64,000 nucleotides of DNA from Xanthomonas hortorum (lineage in GTDB: Bacteria; Pseudomonadota; Gammaproteobacteria; Xanthomonadales; Xanthomonadaceae): NCBI RefSeq assembly GCF_024339125.1, contig NZ_CP101417.1, positions 4,041,001 to 4,105,000 on the forward strand, written 5' to 3'. The translations under genes and the position numbers were made by a program. The notes beneath the pieces were generated by a model. The model saw nothing but the letters and a program-made list of their open reading frames with translations, was not told the DNA's origin and made no database searches. How positions within the stretch are numbered: position 1 is the first letter of the stretch; the number at the start of each line of letters is the position of its first letter. Positions 19,225-27,549 of this stretch are shown here, piece after piece.

Positions 19225-19908
19225 TCAGCATAACAAATTTCCTTTGAGAAGGCTCAGAACGGCCAGGTGCCCGACGTAATAGCCGTAAAACGCCCACCGC
19301 AGGCGCGGCAGCTTCCAGTTGCGATAACCGATCTCCATGAGTGGAATGGCGAGCAATGCCCAGGCGTTGCCGTTGTAGAGGCACATCAGGGTCATTGCGG
19401 CTGCAAGAAGTACAGGGATGCGCACGTGGGCAAGCGTGGTGGAGGTGTCGTACCAGGCGAAAATATTGACCAACCTGCCCTGCCCCTTGAACCAGTGCCA
19501 CGCCGCCAGAACGAGCCAGACGCCCGTCCACTGGTAATCGACCAATATGGGTGCCAGCAGGCCAAGGAAGGCAGCTAGCGGCCACTGGCGACGATCTACC
19601 GCCCAGACCAAGCAGGCGGCCAGGGAGAAGGTCAGCAGCACGTTGAGTGGCATCCAGGCTCCGAATGCCCACGCGTGCACCGGCTGGGCGATCAGGCCCC
19701 AGATCGCAAGCCGCGAGACAGACTTGCGGTAGTCGGCACGCGGCTGCGCCAGGTTGTAGGCCATGACCAGGGCGAACACCGGAAAAGCGATGCGACCAAG
19801 CTGCGACAGAACCGGCACGTAGCCGCCATAGACGATGGTTGCCACGTGGTCGCACGTCATGCAGATGAGCGCGACCCACTTGAGCAACTCGCGGCCGCTG
19901 CTGGTCAT
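19225..19908 (-). CDS. TraX family membrane protein
   Basis: The 227-residue protein is mostly hydrophobic with about six to eight transmembrane segments and begins MTSSGRELLKWVALICMTCD. It matches the TraX/ConX family, whose F-plasmid member acetylates pilin. It sits directly behind zot with a 4-base overlap, so it is translated with the assembly genes. Its role in the phage is unproven, and modification of a coat protein or of host pilin is a possibility by analogy. Confidence 0.8.
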   Translation of the reverse strand: MTSSGRELLKWVALICMTCDHVATIVYGGYVPVLSQLGRIAFPVFALVMAYNLAQPRADYRKSVSRLAIWGLIAQPVHAWAFGAWMPLNVLLTFSLAACLVWAVDRRQWPLAAFLGLLAPILVDYQWTGVWLVLAAWHWFKGQGRLVNIFAWYDTSTTLAHVRIPVLLAAAMTLMCLYNGNAWALLAIPLMEIGYRNWKLPRLRWAFYGYYVGHLAVLSLLKGNLLC

Positions 19909-21089
19909 AGGTCAAGGCCTGTTGACGGCGTGCTGGTGGACGGCACATAGCCAGGCGACTCAGGAAACGTGCCCTGCGCACGCTGACCGCGATCAATCGT
20001 CATTGCGTCCAGACGACGCTGCGCGACGGCTTGCATACCGCGATCAATCTGCGTAGGACCGTCAACCAATCGATCATTGCGCTCATCGCGATACGGTTCG
20101 TACTGGCCGCGACGGGCGATGTAGCGACACGTCTGCTGATCCACCACGTACTGCGTGCCCTGCTCTGTCATGCACGTGCACGTGGGGCCGACACGCTCAC
20201 CGTGCGCGTTACTGCCTGTCAGCGAGGACATGCAGAACAACCGCGGTGCCTCATTCGGCAATGTCAGCTTGCCATCGTATATGGGCGCACTCCACGGCTC
20301 AGACGGGACACGCGGCAGAAATTGCTTGGCGAATTCAGCAGCAGTGATGACCCTCTGCGGCGTAGCCGCGCCGGCCGCCTTCGCTGACGCTCCGTCGGGC
20401 CGCGCCGCATCGCCTTGAGGGGTTGGCACAGCAGCCGGAACCGACTCACCGCTTAGCCGCTTGCCCATGTTGCCGAAGGTGTAATACATCAAGCCCAAAC
20501 CGACCACAACGAAGATCGGCAGCGCGATGTAGTACCACGGAATCCTACGCTGCGTGGTGTCAAGCTCAGTGGATTTGTAGGTGCCCATGGGGCGCTTGGG
20601 CAAGGCCTTGCGCTTGACAACGAGTGGTGTTGCCTTCTCAGCGCGAGCCTCAAACCGGTCGAACTCGCGCAAGTGCACAAACTTGGTTCCGAAGCGCCTG
20701 CGCACATGGATATGTCGTTCGATCAGATCGTGCACGAACTGGTCGCACTGCTTATCGGGCGACTGGCTAACGAAGATGAAATCCAGGCCGCGATGCCGAT
20801 GCTTCGCAAGCTGTTCGACATGATGCGGAACCTTGGAACTATTCGGACGCTTGGGAAGCATGCCGTGTTCGTAAGCCTCATCGACCAGCGCCACAGCACC
20901 ATCGGGCAGGAAATTAGGCCAGTCGCGAAACTGCTCCGGCGTCATCTCAAGCACACCGGTTTTTGCGTAGTCGAACTCGCGGATATTGCACGCGTAAACA
21001 ATGCGGCCCTGATCCTTGAACTCCAGCAATTTTTCAATCGCATGCAGCGTTTTGCCGTGCCCAGGCTGGCCGGTATACCAATAAATCAT
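19905..21089 (-). CDS. zot: Zonular occludens toxin-like phage assembly ATPase (pI)
   Basis: pI/Zot is the inner-membrane motor that drives filamentous phage extrusion. The 394 residues start with a Walker A motif (WYTGQPGHGKTLHAIEKLL). A Walker B-type VALVDEAYE follows, and then a transmembrane helix (WYYIALPIFVVVGLGLMYY) after a basic cytoplasmic region. The periplasmic C-terminal part holds several cysteines. Its start overlaps the pVI stop by four bases. No secreted toxin activity is implied. Confidence 0.92.
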   Translation of the reverse strand: MIYWYTGQPGHGKTLHAIEKLLEFKDQGRIVYACNIREFDYAKTGVLEMTPEQFRDWPNFLPDGAVALVDEAYEHGMLPKRPNSSKVPHHVEQLAKHRHRGLDFIFVSQSPDKQCDQFVHDLIERHIHVRRRFGTKFVHLREFDRFEARAEKATPLVVKRKALPKRPMGTYKSTELDTTQRRIPWYYIALPIFVVVGLGLMYYTFGNMGKRLSGESVPAAVPTPQGDAARPDGASAKAAGAATPQRVITAAEFAKQFLPRVPSEPWSAPIYDGKLTLPNEAPRLFCMSSLTGSNAHGERVGPTCTCMTEQGTQYVVDQQTCRYIARRGQYEPYRDERNDRLVDGPTQIDRGMQAVAQRRLDAMTIDRGQRAQGTFPESPGYVPSTSTPSTGLDL

Positions 21090-21406
21090 GAGCCGGCTCC
21101 AAGCTGGTCAGCGACGGTTTTCGGAATGACGAAAACCTTCCAAGCCATCTGGATGGTCAGCGCGGATAGCACCATCGACATAGCTTGACCAACACCGAGA
21201 TAGCCGAGGAAATCCATGGTAGGACCGGATAACCCAGATGCCTGCTCGGTGATGAGCTCCTTCAATCTTGGCAGCACCGCTTCGAAGGAGACGATGGTCA
21301 GACCAAAGCTCGACAAAATCTTGCCAACGATGCCGGCCGCAATGTCCTTTAGCTTGCCGAGGAAAAAGAAAATGCCCTTAGTGATCCACTCCCAGACCAT
21401 GCCCAT
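21086..21406 (-). CDS. Minor coat protein pVI (DUF2523)
   Basis: This 106-residue hydrophobic protein (GIFFFLGKLKDIAAGIVGKI, VGQAMSMVLSALTIQMAWKV) belongs to the DUF2523 family, the equivalent of pVI at the end of filamentous virions. It lies in the conserved order pIII-pVI-Zot, one base from pIII and overlapping zot. Confidence 0.85.
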   Translation of the reverse strand: MGMVWEWITKGIFFFLGKLKDIAAGIVGKILSSFGLTIVSFEAVLPRLKELITEQASGLSGPTMDFLGYLGVGQAMSMVLSALTIQMAWKVFVIPKTVADQLGAGS

Positions 21407-21407
21407 A

Positions 21408-22808
21408 TCAACCCATCCATCCCATGAGAATTTTTATAGCGTAATAAGCGCCGAACATCAGAACGAGCGCACGGAGAATTGCAGCTGCACGACAGAAATA
21501 AGGGAAGTCACCACCGCTAATCGTCTTGCCCATGATGACGAAGCTGGGAGGCTCAGGGCAGCTGCCGCCGCCGAAAATATTCTCTCTATCCAGCTTGTCA
21601 GTAGAGAAGCGAATACCGAAGCGTTTAGCGCCGTCCACGTCAGATTTCCCATCGCCAGGATCGGTAGCGTTGCCACTGCCCTCAAGCACATCGGCAACAC
21701 CGTTGCCATTCTTGTCGGTGTTGTTGCCAGATGACGTGCCGCCCTTGGCAATCTTTTCGAGTGCGCAGGTAGAACGCCACTGCTGCATCAATTGCGCGTA
21801 TTCCATGGCATCACAGGCCTTGCCCGTGCAGACCGGCACTGCCTCGCAGGCACCGCCGCTGATGTTCTGAGCGCGACGCGTATTGCAGTCAATGCGCCAT
21901 TGAATCTTGACCTGTATGCACTGGATTGCGTTGCCGCTACAGGTCGGAGGCGTGTCGCACGTCTCGCCGCCAGATGCAGAATCTTTATCACCCTCCCCAG
22001 GATCATCGCCCTCCCCGTCTCCATCACCATCTTTTTTACAAGTACCGTCCTTGCCAGGTGCCTCACCCTCGGCGCATTGACCCTCGCCAGGTAAGCACTT
22101 GCCAGAAGGTGCCATGATGGTGCCGGGCGGGCATTCTTCCTTCTCAGGTGCGCAATAGAGCGCGCCCTGTGCAACAGCACCGGGTGTGGATGCCTGCACG
22201 GCGACCATGCCTTGCGGGCATTTGTTCTCGGGCTTGCAAACGCCGTCCTGCTTCACCTGGCCCTCTGGGCAATCAGGCTCAATCGGCTGACAGACGCCCA
22301 TGTAGCCGTTCCAGAACGAGCCGGCTGGGCACTTCTTCTTATAGTCGGGATCGCACACCGCACCTGTAGTGCTGCGGGTGCTGGTTTCGTCGTCGCCGTT
22401 CTGGCGGTACTTCACTTCGCAGCCGTTCCAGCATTGGCTAGAGCCGTTCATCGGCTGGAACTGCGTTATGTCGCTAGTGCGGCTTTTGCAATCCTTGCCA
22501 ATAGGCCAGATGTAAAACGGGTCTTTTCCTGAGCAACCAACGATCTGGCCGCCACCCTTGGTGTAGCCGTAACAGGTGTATTGCGGCCAGTCACCAAACT
22601 TTTCGCAATTCGTTGTGACCTCACGCCCCTCAGACCAGGCCTGATGCCCGGCAGATGCGCCCATGCAAGCTGCATACGCTGCGCCTTGATCGTCAAAGCT
22701 AGCCGCCCGTGCGTTTCCCGCGCCGAGCGCAGCGAACAGCAATGCAACGATGAAATAGGCAACGCGGCGCGCCACTGCGGATGCAAACACGCGTGCAAGC
22801 CAGCGCAT
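21408..22808 (-). CDS. Attachment (adsorption) protein pIII
   Basis: From the ATG at 22808 the 466-residue product has a signal peptide (VAYFIVALLFAALGAGNARA). It has many cysteine pairs (CSGKDPFYIW, CPAGSFWNGYMGVCQPI) and a Gly/Asp-rich linker (GDGDGEGDDPGEGDKDSASG). A C-terminal transmembrane helix (AAILRALVLMFGAYYAIKIL) anchors it. This layout matches pIII, which binds the host pilus and releases the virion. The frame runs upstream to 23003 through the terminator, so the 22808 start is preferred. The start overlaps the preceding 20-residue gene by one base. Confidence 0.88.
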   Translation of the reverse strand: MRWLARVFASAVARRVAYFIVALLFAALGAGNARAASFDDQGAAYAACMGASAGHQAWSEGREVTTNCEKFGDWPQYTCYGYTKGGGQIVGCSGKDPFYIWPIGKDCKSRTSDITQFQPMNGSSQCWNGCEVKYRQNGDDETSTRSTTGAVCDPDYKKKCPAGSFWNGYMGVCQPIEPDCPEGQVKQDGVCKPENKCPQGMVAVQASTPGAVAQGALYCAPEKEECPPGTIMAPSGKCLPGEGQCAEGEAPGKDGTCKKDGDGDGEGDDPGEGDKDSASGGETCDTPPTCSGNAIQCIQVKIQWRIDCNTRRAQNISGGACEAVPVCTGKACDAMEYAQLMQQWRSTCALEKIAKGGTSSGNNTDKNGNGVADVLEGSGNATDPGDGKSDVDGAKRFGIRFSTDKLDRENIFGGGSCPEPPSFVIMGKTISGGDFPYFCRAAAILRALVLMFGAYYAIKILMGWMG

Positions 22809-22870
22809 CACATGCCCTCGAATGCGAGCCAGACTGCACCCAGGATTGCCACCAAAATGAAATAGCCCAT
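22808..22870 (-). CDS. Small hydrophobic phage peptide (20 aa), pVII/pIX-like
   Basis: An ATG at 22870, preceded by an AGGGGGAG ribosome-binding site, encodes MGYFILVAILGAVWLAFEGM. Its TGA overlaps the pIII start codon by one base, giving translational coupling. Filamentous phages encode very short membrane peptides, pVII and pIX, for the virion tip. This peptide fits in size and hydrophobicity, but similarity alone cannot prove it. Confidence 0.65.
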   Translation of the reverse strand: MGYFILVAILGAVWLAFEGM

Positions 22871-22887
22871 AACTCCCCCTTTTGCCT

Positions 22888-22920
22888 AAAAAAAAGGGGC
22901 GAACGTTGCCGCGCGCCCCT
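22888..22920 (-). terminator. Rho-independent terminator downstream of the major coat gene
   Basis: On the minus strand the stem GGGGCG...CGCCCC is followed by eight T residues. It lies just after the pVIII gene, where filamentous phages keep a strong terminator to make coat protein far more abundant than pIII. Confidence 0.9.
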
Positions 22921-22945
22921 CCCACTTTTCCCTGGAGCGACGCGG

Positions 22946-23185
22946 TTAGTGGGCGCGCTTCACGTAGGCCCACAGGATGATCGCGCCGAGGATGATGGCG
23001 CACGCACCGATGACCAACATCACATCACCCTTGCCGCTGGCCAACTCGCCGGCAACAGCAGCACCGGGCGAACCGGTACCGGTTGCGAATGCAGCACCGG
23101 ATGCGAGGAGGCTGGAAGCGCCGGCACTGAACTTGCCGGTGGTGGACGAACCGAAACGACGGGCAGCGTTGACAACGTTCTTCAT
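22946..23185 (-). CDS. Major coat protein pVIII precursor
   Basis: The 79-residue precursor has a basic leader (MKNVVNAARRFGSSTTGKFS) with a hydrophobic stretch (ASSLLASGAAFA). A short acidic segment, a transmembrane helix (VMLVIGACAIILGAIILWAY) and a positively charged end (VKRAH) for DNA contact follow. The ATG at 23185 has AGAGA upstream. The downstream terminator and gene order agree with the assignment. Confidence 0.88.
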   Translation of the reverse strand: MKNVVNAARRFGSSTTGKFSAGASSLLASGAAFATGTGSPGAAVAGELASGKGDVMLVIGACAIILGAIILWAYVKRAH

Positions 23186-23199
23186 AAATCTCTCCATTT

Positions 23200-23421
23200 T
23201 CAGTAGACCCCAAGACGCGCCGCGCGGAATACGAGGCGCGCTTTCAACCCGATTGCCCACACCGATACGATGGCGAAAGCGATCATGGTTCCATCTGCCA
23301 AATCCAGGGGTGGAAGAATTGGCTGGTGGTACGGCACCCACACCGGAACCGAACACGTCCCGTCCTGCTGCATGTTTTGCGCAGCGCAGCCGATGACGAA
23401 CAGCGGTTCCGGTGTGGACAT
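23200..23421 (-). CDS. Small membrane protein of filamentous phage
   Basis: A 73-residue protein with paired cysteines near the start (FVIGCAAQNMQQDGTC), a proline-rich stretch (VPYHQPILPPLDL) and one transmembrane helix (MIAFAIVSVWAIGLKARLVF). It lies between pV and pVIII, where phages of this group carry a short conserved gene. No function is known to me. Confidence 0.6.
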   Translation of the reverse strand: MSTPEPLFVIGCAAQNMQQDGTCSVPVWVPYHQPILPPLDLADGTMIAFAIVSVWAIGLKARLVFRAARLGVY

Positions 23422-23424
23422 GGT

Positions 23425-23721
23425 TTAGCCGACCTTGGCGGACTGCTGTTGCAGCTTCGCAGTGAGGTCCGGAATCAGACGAATGCGACGGCCAAACTCG
23501 AGACCGCCGTATTTATTGTTCTGCAACGACTTGGGATCGATGACGTAGAAGCCATCGCCATACGGCGGTTGGTCCTCATCGAGACCGATGGTGAACGGCA
23601 GCGGGAAATCGCCGTCGCGCAGCACAGCCGCAGTTTGCTCACGAAAATGCGTGGCAGGCTTGCCATCGCGCGCAGGGAACGAACGAACCGCGACTGCGGA
23701 ACTCATGATCTGAACTTTCAT
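23425..23721 (-). CDS. Single-stranded DNA-binding protein pV
   Basis: This 98-residue protein ([40 protein letters not shown]) has the size, position after the replication gene and beta-rich pattern of pV-type single-stranded DNA-binding proteins. These coat phage DNA before assembly and repress replication gene translation. The start overlaps the replication gene stop codon by four bases. Confidence 0.8.
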   Translation of the reverse strand: MKVQIMSSAVAVRSFPARDGKPATHFREQTAAVLRDGDFPLPFTIGLDEDQPPYGDGFYVIDPKSLQNNKYGGLEFGRRIRLIPDLTAKLQQQSAKVG

Positions 23722-24758
23722 AGTTGGACTACCTTCCAGGCAAATGTCCGGCCGAAAATGAATGTGACTTTCCACGGAGACGGCCAGAACTCTCCGGTAA
23801 GCCTGTCAAACCATCCGCCCTTTGCTTTGCGGATATCCGCTTCCCCGCCGAGAGCTTCGCGCGCGTCCTTGGGGGCTTTCCACCAGCGCAATTCGCGCTT
23901 GGATTCGGTGTTGAGTCCACCGCAGCCGTGTGTGCGAAATCCCTTGGGAAAAGCAGCAGCTGTAATGGCGGTGAACTTGCTTGCGTACTTGGCGAGATAG
24001 CCGACGCAGTTGCGCGCTTTCTCAATTTGGCTGCTGCCATGGGGCCACCATCCGCGTTGATCGACCTTGCCGAAAAACATGCCCTGCGGTACCCACAACA
24101 TCACGTGGTAGTGCGGGCGGAATCGTTGGGTGAGCTCTCCGACCCATACGTAACGAAAGCTTTCACGGTTCCACCGTGCGCGCCCAGATTTAAGGCGATT
24201 GAAGTGGCCGCGCATGCGTTTAAATAATTCGCTAACGTCACGAGGGCTGCTGTCGCTTCCATCACGGTAGGTGAGCGTGAGGAAATACCACGCACCCCGG
24301 AAGGAGCCTTTTTTCGCTTCCTGGTCATGCAGACGTGCTCCGGTAATCACGGACTTGCGCAGCCGTTGCGCCCGCGCTTGTAGCGGGTCAATTTCAATGG
24401 TCACGGTGCCGGTCGTAGCCGCCCGCGTGTCACTTGTTTTGTAATGGACAAGCCCAAGGGCCAGCGCTGCGCGCTGGCCCTCTGGGGTCAATGCGATCGG
24501 ATGGGCAGCGTCGAACTCACGCACGCTTGTGCCGACGACGCGCTTATTCTTTTGAAGGGTTTCAGCGGCTAATTCAGTACGGCGCGTAGCGGCCTGCATG
24601 ACGCCGATAGACGCATCGAACGCAGACAGCTCACGCGACTGCGTGGGCTGTTCCTGCATGCGGATGCGTGCTTTTTTACCGGTGCATGCGACGCATAAAC
24701 CACCGGGGAAAAAATAGACGGTTGTTTCACCGCAGAAGGAGCATGTGCCGTCAGCCAC
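23718..24758 (-). CDS. Rolling-circle replication initiation protein (pII)
   Basis: The protein nicks the phage origin and starts rolling-circle replication. It has an N-terminal CxxC pair ([20 protein letters not shown]) likely to bind zinc. The HUH endonuclease domain carries [15 protein letters not shown] with the metal-binding histidines and YLAKYASK with the likely catalytic tyrosine. No in-frame ATG near the front gives a good start without long overlap. The GTG at 24758, overlapping the preceding gene by 8 bases, is chosen and gives 346 residues. The frame is open to 24827. Confidence 0.85.
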   Translation of the reverse strand: MADGTCSFCGETTVYFFPGGLCVACTGKKARIRMQEQPTQSRELSAFDASIGVMQAATRRTELAAETLQKNKRVVGTSVREFDAAHPIALTPEGQRAALALGLVHYKTSDTRAATTGTVTIEIDPLQARAQRLRKSVITGARLHDQEAKKGSFRGAWYFLTLTYRDGSDSSPRDVSELFKRMRGHFNRLKSGRARWNRESFRYVWVGELTQRFRPHYHVMLWVPQGMFFGKVDQRGWWPHGSSQIEKARNCVGYLAKYASKFTAITAAAFPKGFRTHGCGGLNTESKRELRWWKAPKDAREALGGEADIRKAKGGWFDRLTGEFWPSPWKVTFIFGRTFAWKVVQL

Positions 24759-24927
24759 GGTAGAACTCCATGGCAGCATCGCGCGCATCAAAGGCATCGC
24801 TGCGAAATGCGAAATAGGCTTGCTCAACGACTTTACCGTTGACAGTGATGGTCAACACGTAGATGCGCGGACCGCCCTGCACTGGCGCTGAGAAAATCCC
24901 CCATGCAACAGATCGAGCGTCACTCAT
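24751..24927 (-). CDS. Small phage protein, unknown
   Basis: A 58-residue soluble protein, [20 protein letters not shown]..., with a beta-rich pattern ([20 protein letters not shown]). It sits in the early operon between short genes and overlaps the replication gene. The alternative ATG at 24951 lies deep in the previous gene, so 24927 is preferred. Confidence 0.5.
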   Translation of the reverse strand: MSDARSVAWGIFSAPVQGGPRIYVLTITVNGKVVEQAYFAFRSDAFDARDAAMEFYRG

Positions 24928-25093
24928 GGCCGGCACCAGACAGGTAAGCAATGAAGCCAGCAGGCGTTACAAACAAAAAGACGCCGCAGATCCATGCCCA
25001 CGGCTCAGCGAGGTAATGGAATCCGAGGATGAACAACGAAAGGAAAAGAGCGAGCGCCCAGACAAAACCGATGCACTTTGCGAACTCCTTCAT
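24920..25093 (-). CDS. Small phage membrane protein, unknown
   Basis: A 57-residue protein with two hydrophobic segments (FVWALALFLSLFILGFHYLA and WICGVFLFVTPAGFIAYLSG). Its ATG overlaps the preceding gene stop codon (ATGA), as in the rest of this tightly packed operon. Confidence 0.55.
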   Translation of the reverse strand: MKEFAKCIGFVWALALFLSLFILGFHYLAEPWAWICGVFLFVTPAGFIAYLSGAGHE

Positions 25094-25290
25094 GAGCGCA
25101 GCTCCATGACGCGGCAAGCGTTGTTGTTGCCGTCAATGCATTGCTGCTGGATAGCTTCGTCGCGCTCAAGCTGTGCATTGATGCCGTGAGCAGTGCTGAT
25201 GCCAAAGAAAGCACCAACGACCGCACCGAAGATCAAGCCGAAGAAAATGGGCCACGGCGTTTCACTGAGGAACTGCAAAACCTTACGCAT
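25090..25290 (-). CDS. Small phage membrane protein, unknown
   Basis: From the ATG at 25290 a 66-residue protein has one transmembrane helix (PIFFGLIFGAVVGAFFGIS) and a charged tail with two cysteines (QQQCIDGNNNACRVMEL). Both neighbours overlap it by 4 to 8 bases. Its function is not known. Confidence 0.55.
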   Translation of the reverse strand: MRKVLQFLSETPWPIFFGLIFGAVVGAFFGISTAHGINAQLERDEAIQQQCIDGNNNACRVMELRS

Positions 25291-25504
25291 GATCCACCTC
25301 GCGCTCGGCAGCGGCACGAACAGAGCGCTTGATCCTTGCGATGCGAACGTGGTGATTAGCTGAAGCAATCAAATCCTCTTCGCGCAGCTGGCGAAGAATG
25401 GCAGCGTCGCGGCGATCCAAGATCCAACCGACGAGGCGCGCGGTGCCGATGCTGCACACGAAGCAGGCAACACCGAGCAGCGAAAATGCGATAAGGCCTG
25501 TCAT
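25283..25504 (-). CDS. Small phage membrane protein, unknown
   Basis: A 73-residue protein with an N-terminal transmembrane helix (LIAFSLLGVACFVCSIGTAR) and a basic cytoplasmic tail (RDAAILRQLREEDLIASANH). It overlaps both neighbours in the early operon. Its function is not known. Confidence 0.5.
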   Translation of the reverse strand: MTGLIAFSLLGVACFVCSIGTARLVGWILDRRDAAILRQLREEDLIASANHHVRIARIKRSVRAAAEREVDHA

Positions 25505-25686
25505 GCGGCCACCTGCTGGGAGACGCCGCGCACGCGGAAGTCGCGAACCACATCGCAGTGCTTAAAACCGTCGGCGACCAGAAAGGCAATACGAGCAGCG
25601 GCGTCATCACGCGCTTCATTGCGAGTAGGAAAACGCGCAAGCACGATCCAGCGACGCTCGTAACGGTACTGAACTTGAAATTCCAT
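25501..25686 (-). CDS. First gene of the leftward phage operon, unknown 61 aa protein
   Basis: This soluble protein, MEFQVQYRYERRWIVLARFP..., has an aromatic, basic N-terminal part. Its start is the first after the operator region at 25745-25830, so it is transcribed first under repressor control. It has no motif I can name. Confidence 0.5.
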   Translation of the reverse strand: MEFQVQYRYERRWIVLARFPTRNEARDDAAARIAFLVADGFKHCDVVRDFRVRGVSQQVAA

Positions 25687-25744
25687 GGTGTATCCCCTTA
25701 CCCCTACCCTTGACCCGGGCCCCTGGGGGGTACCAGGGGGCGGG

Positions 25745-25830
25745 ATCGTCTACGCCTGTAGACGATGGGCGCGACACTACACGGCTACACCCGTAGTCGT
25801 CAACGCCTGTAGTCTTCGCCCGTAGTCAAC
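25745..25830. promoter_or_regulatory. Repressor operators between divergent phage promoters
   Basis: ATCGTCTAC-GCCT-GTAGACGAT (25745-25766) is a perfect palindrome. GTAG/CTAC half-sites recur downstream: ACTACACGG, CTACACCCGTAGTCG, CCTGTAGTC and CCCGTAGTC. The cluster lies between the early operon and the repressor gene, which is where lysogeny operators are expected. Confidence 0.7.
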
Positions 25831-25832
25831 GG

Positions 25833-26276
25833 GTGGAGACGGTCGTGAATTGGGTGGAGTTCTTCGAACAAACGCGGGTAGCAGCTGGCGTGGAGAGCTT
25901 CGCGAAGCTAGCTCCTAAGCTGGGAATTTCAGACGGCGCGATATCGCACTACCGCACCGGAAAAAGAGTGCCCCAGGTTTGGGTAGTTGCTGAATGCCTG
26001 AAATTGCAAGGGCATCCGCAGCCAGAAAAGGCAGCAATACAAATAATGAAATCGGAGGCTCAGACGTCGCCAGAACGGACGTTCTGGAAGCGATTGGCAG
26101 CTACTGCCATGACCCTAGCGATAGGGGTGTCGCTCGCCCTACCCGTGCGCGCTGAGGCGGTCACGCAGGGCTTTGAGGCGTCACCCACTATACATTATGC
26201 GAAATGGAGTGTTGCCACTCCCGTGCGTCTTGCAGGCCTATCACTGACAAATGTCAGTTCTTGTCATCCGTTTTGA
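25833..26276 (+). CDS. HTH (XRE-like) phage repressor, frame runs through the attachment site
   Basis: The N-terminal part is a helix-turn-helix domain (FAKLAPKLGISDGAISHYRT, then GKRVPQVWVVAECL), the expected immunity repressor of the lysogenic phage. A C-terminal hydrophobic segment (LAATAMTLAIGVSLALPVRA) could anchor it to the membrane. The codons TIHYAK are the attachment core itself, so the last ~25 residues after base 26206 are host-encoded and would differ in the free phage. GTG starts occur at 25833 and 25845, and no ATG lies before the HTH. Confidence 0.75.
   Translation: METVVNWVEFFEQTRVAAGVESFAKLAPKLGISDGAISHYRTGKRVPQVWVVAECLKLQGHPQPEKAAIQIMKSEAQTSPERTFWKRLAATAMTLAIGVSLALPVRAEAVTQGFEASPTIHYAKWSVATPVRLAGLSLTNVSSCHPF
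26190..26206. other. Right attachment site, half dif copy
   Basis: TATACATTATGCGAAAT repeats the core and XerC arm of the site at 18251, but the other arm (CACCCAC) does not match ACATAA. This is the asymmetric junction expected when a phage attP with only one good half-site recombines with dif. Confidence 0.85.
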
Positions 26277-26530
26277 CTCCCGCCGGGTAATTTAATTCGC
26301 GCCCCATTTTTCTTGGACAACTCAAGGCGTAGATCATCCCAACTAAGAAGCAAAGGAATCGCACGCTGCCATTTATCGCCGTCTTTGAAGCAGGCCGTCA
26401 AGCCAATCGATGGATTGGGTCCGCTATCTGTTCCTTGTACTTTGGTAAAATCATCCAAGGCCATCTGGATGTCTGTTCGCGCTTTCTCACATGCATTCTT
26501 AATGGACTTACGGTAATGTAACCTGCACAT
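26264..26530 (-). CDS. Hypothetical protein, 88 aa
   Basis: An ATG-started frame encodes a soluble, fairly charged peptide (IQMALDDFTKVQGTDSGPNP, GLTACFKDGDKWQRAIPLLL). It lies between the prophage and the first IS5 copy. I do not recognise a family. Its 3' end comes within 60 bases of the attachment site, so it may be a truncated host gene. Confidence 0.4.
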   Translation of the reverse strand: MCRLHYRKSIKNACEKARTDIQMALDDFTKVQGTDSGPNPSIGLTACFKDGDKWQRAIPLLLSWDDLRLELSKKNGARIKLPGGSQNG

Positions 26531-26567
26531 GGCTTATTGCACACATGTATTGTCGAATCATGTCTAG

Positions 26568-27378
26568 GGATGGTCTGATCAACGGCATCGGAGGATGAGC
26601 CTAACCACATCGACCAGGCTGACGGCGCTCAGATCCTCGATTTTTTTGCCGTTTCCGGCGCGTTTGCAGGGTGTTGCCCGGGTTACAGGCGCACGTTCCC
26701 CATCGTCGGCAGTAACTGCTTTCGCTTCATCCACAGGTTCGATAGCGCAAACAAGGTCAGCACCTGCGCGGTGTTCTTGGCCAGGCCGCGATAGCGGACC
26801 TTGGTGTAGCCGAACTGGCGCTTGATCACCCGGAATGGATGCTCCACCTTCGCGCGCACGCTGGCCTTGAAGTGTTCCCAACGTCTTTCCCGAGCACGCT
26901 CGCGTTTGTTGCCGAGGGCTTGCATCGTCGAGGGCCTGGCGGCGATGAAGAATGCAGCCTTGCAGGCCTGCAGTTCTTCGCGTTTGTCCGCACCGGTGTA
27001 GCCGCTATCGCCGAACACGCTGTCTTCTTTGCCATGCAGCAACGTGTGCATCACCGTGACATCGGCGACGTTGGCGGCTGTGCAATGGACGTGGTGCACC
27101 AACCCGGAAAATTCATCCACGCCGATGTGCGCCTTCATCCCGAAATACCACTGATTGCCCTTCTTGGTCTGATGCATCTCAGGGTCGCGCGCGTTGTCGG
27201 CATTCTTGGTCGAACTGGGCGCCGCGATCAGCGTCGCATCGACGATCGTGCCCGACCGCAGGCTCTGGCCCTTGCGCGCCAGATGCGCGTTGACCGCTTC
27301 CAGCATCCGCGCGGCAAGGCCATGGGTCTCCAGCAGGCGCCGAAAGTTGAGAATCGTGGTCTCGTCCGGAACGTTGTC
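26568..27378 (-). mobile_element. IS5-family element, copy 1, truncated at the transposase 5' end
   Basis: The sequence is the same as bases 32332-33142 of the complete copy by direct reading. It begins after a CTAG target and holds the transposase from NVPDETTILNFRRLLETHGL to its C-terminus, including the DDE motifs (GTIVDATLI, VFGDSGYTGADKREE, VEHPFRVIKRQFGY). The first ~95 residues and the other end of the element are missing because an IR-A repeat begins at 27379. The frame continues a few codons into that repeat and ends without a proper start, so it is inactive. Confidence 0.9.
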
Positions 27379-27462
27379 GGGGTTCAGCCGACATACGTGT
27401 AAAAATAGCTCATACGTTCGTATTTCATTCATTGCATCAGTGCGTTAGCGGATATTTTGGGC
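27379..27462 (+). repeat. IR-A left terminal repeat of the Tn3-family unit
   Basis: It starts GGGGTTCAGCCGACATACG and ends near GTTAGCGGATATTTTGG. It is the inverted counterpart of 40352-40433 with few mismatches over about 82 bases. The long repeat and GGGG outer end fit the Tn3 family. The flanking five bases, TTGTC here and TGCCC past 40433, do not match, so the unit is not a clean single insertion. Confidence 0.88.
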
Positions 27463-27549
27463 AGCAAAGCAACACCGCAGTGTCATTGCAGCGGCACTGG
27501 GCTGAAGACGTGCAGGCCCTGGAGCCGCCCGATGTCTCCAGGACAATTT

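Larger units (their letters stand above)
18261..26206. mobile_element. Filamentous prophage (Inoviridae, Cf1/phiLf-like), about 7.9 kb
   Basis: Between the full dif-like site at 18251 and its half copy at 26190 lies a complete inovirus gene set. On the minus strand, from right to left, are several small genes, the HUH replication protein, pV, a small membrane protein and pVIII with a terminator. After these come a 20-residue peptide, pIII, pVI, Zot (pI), TraX and a DUF4124 gene. The DUF3653 gene and the repressor are on the plus strand. No integrase is present, as expected for XerCD-dependent phages. The structural and assembly genes appear intact. Confidence 0.92.
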
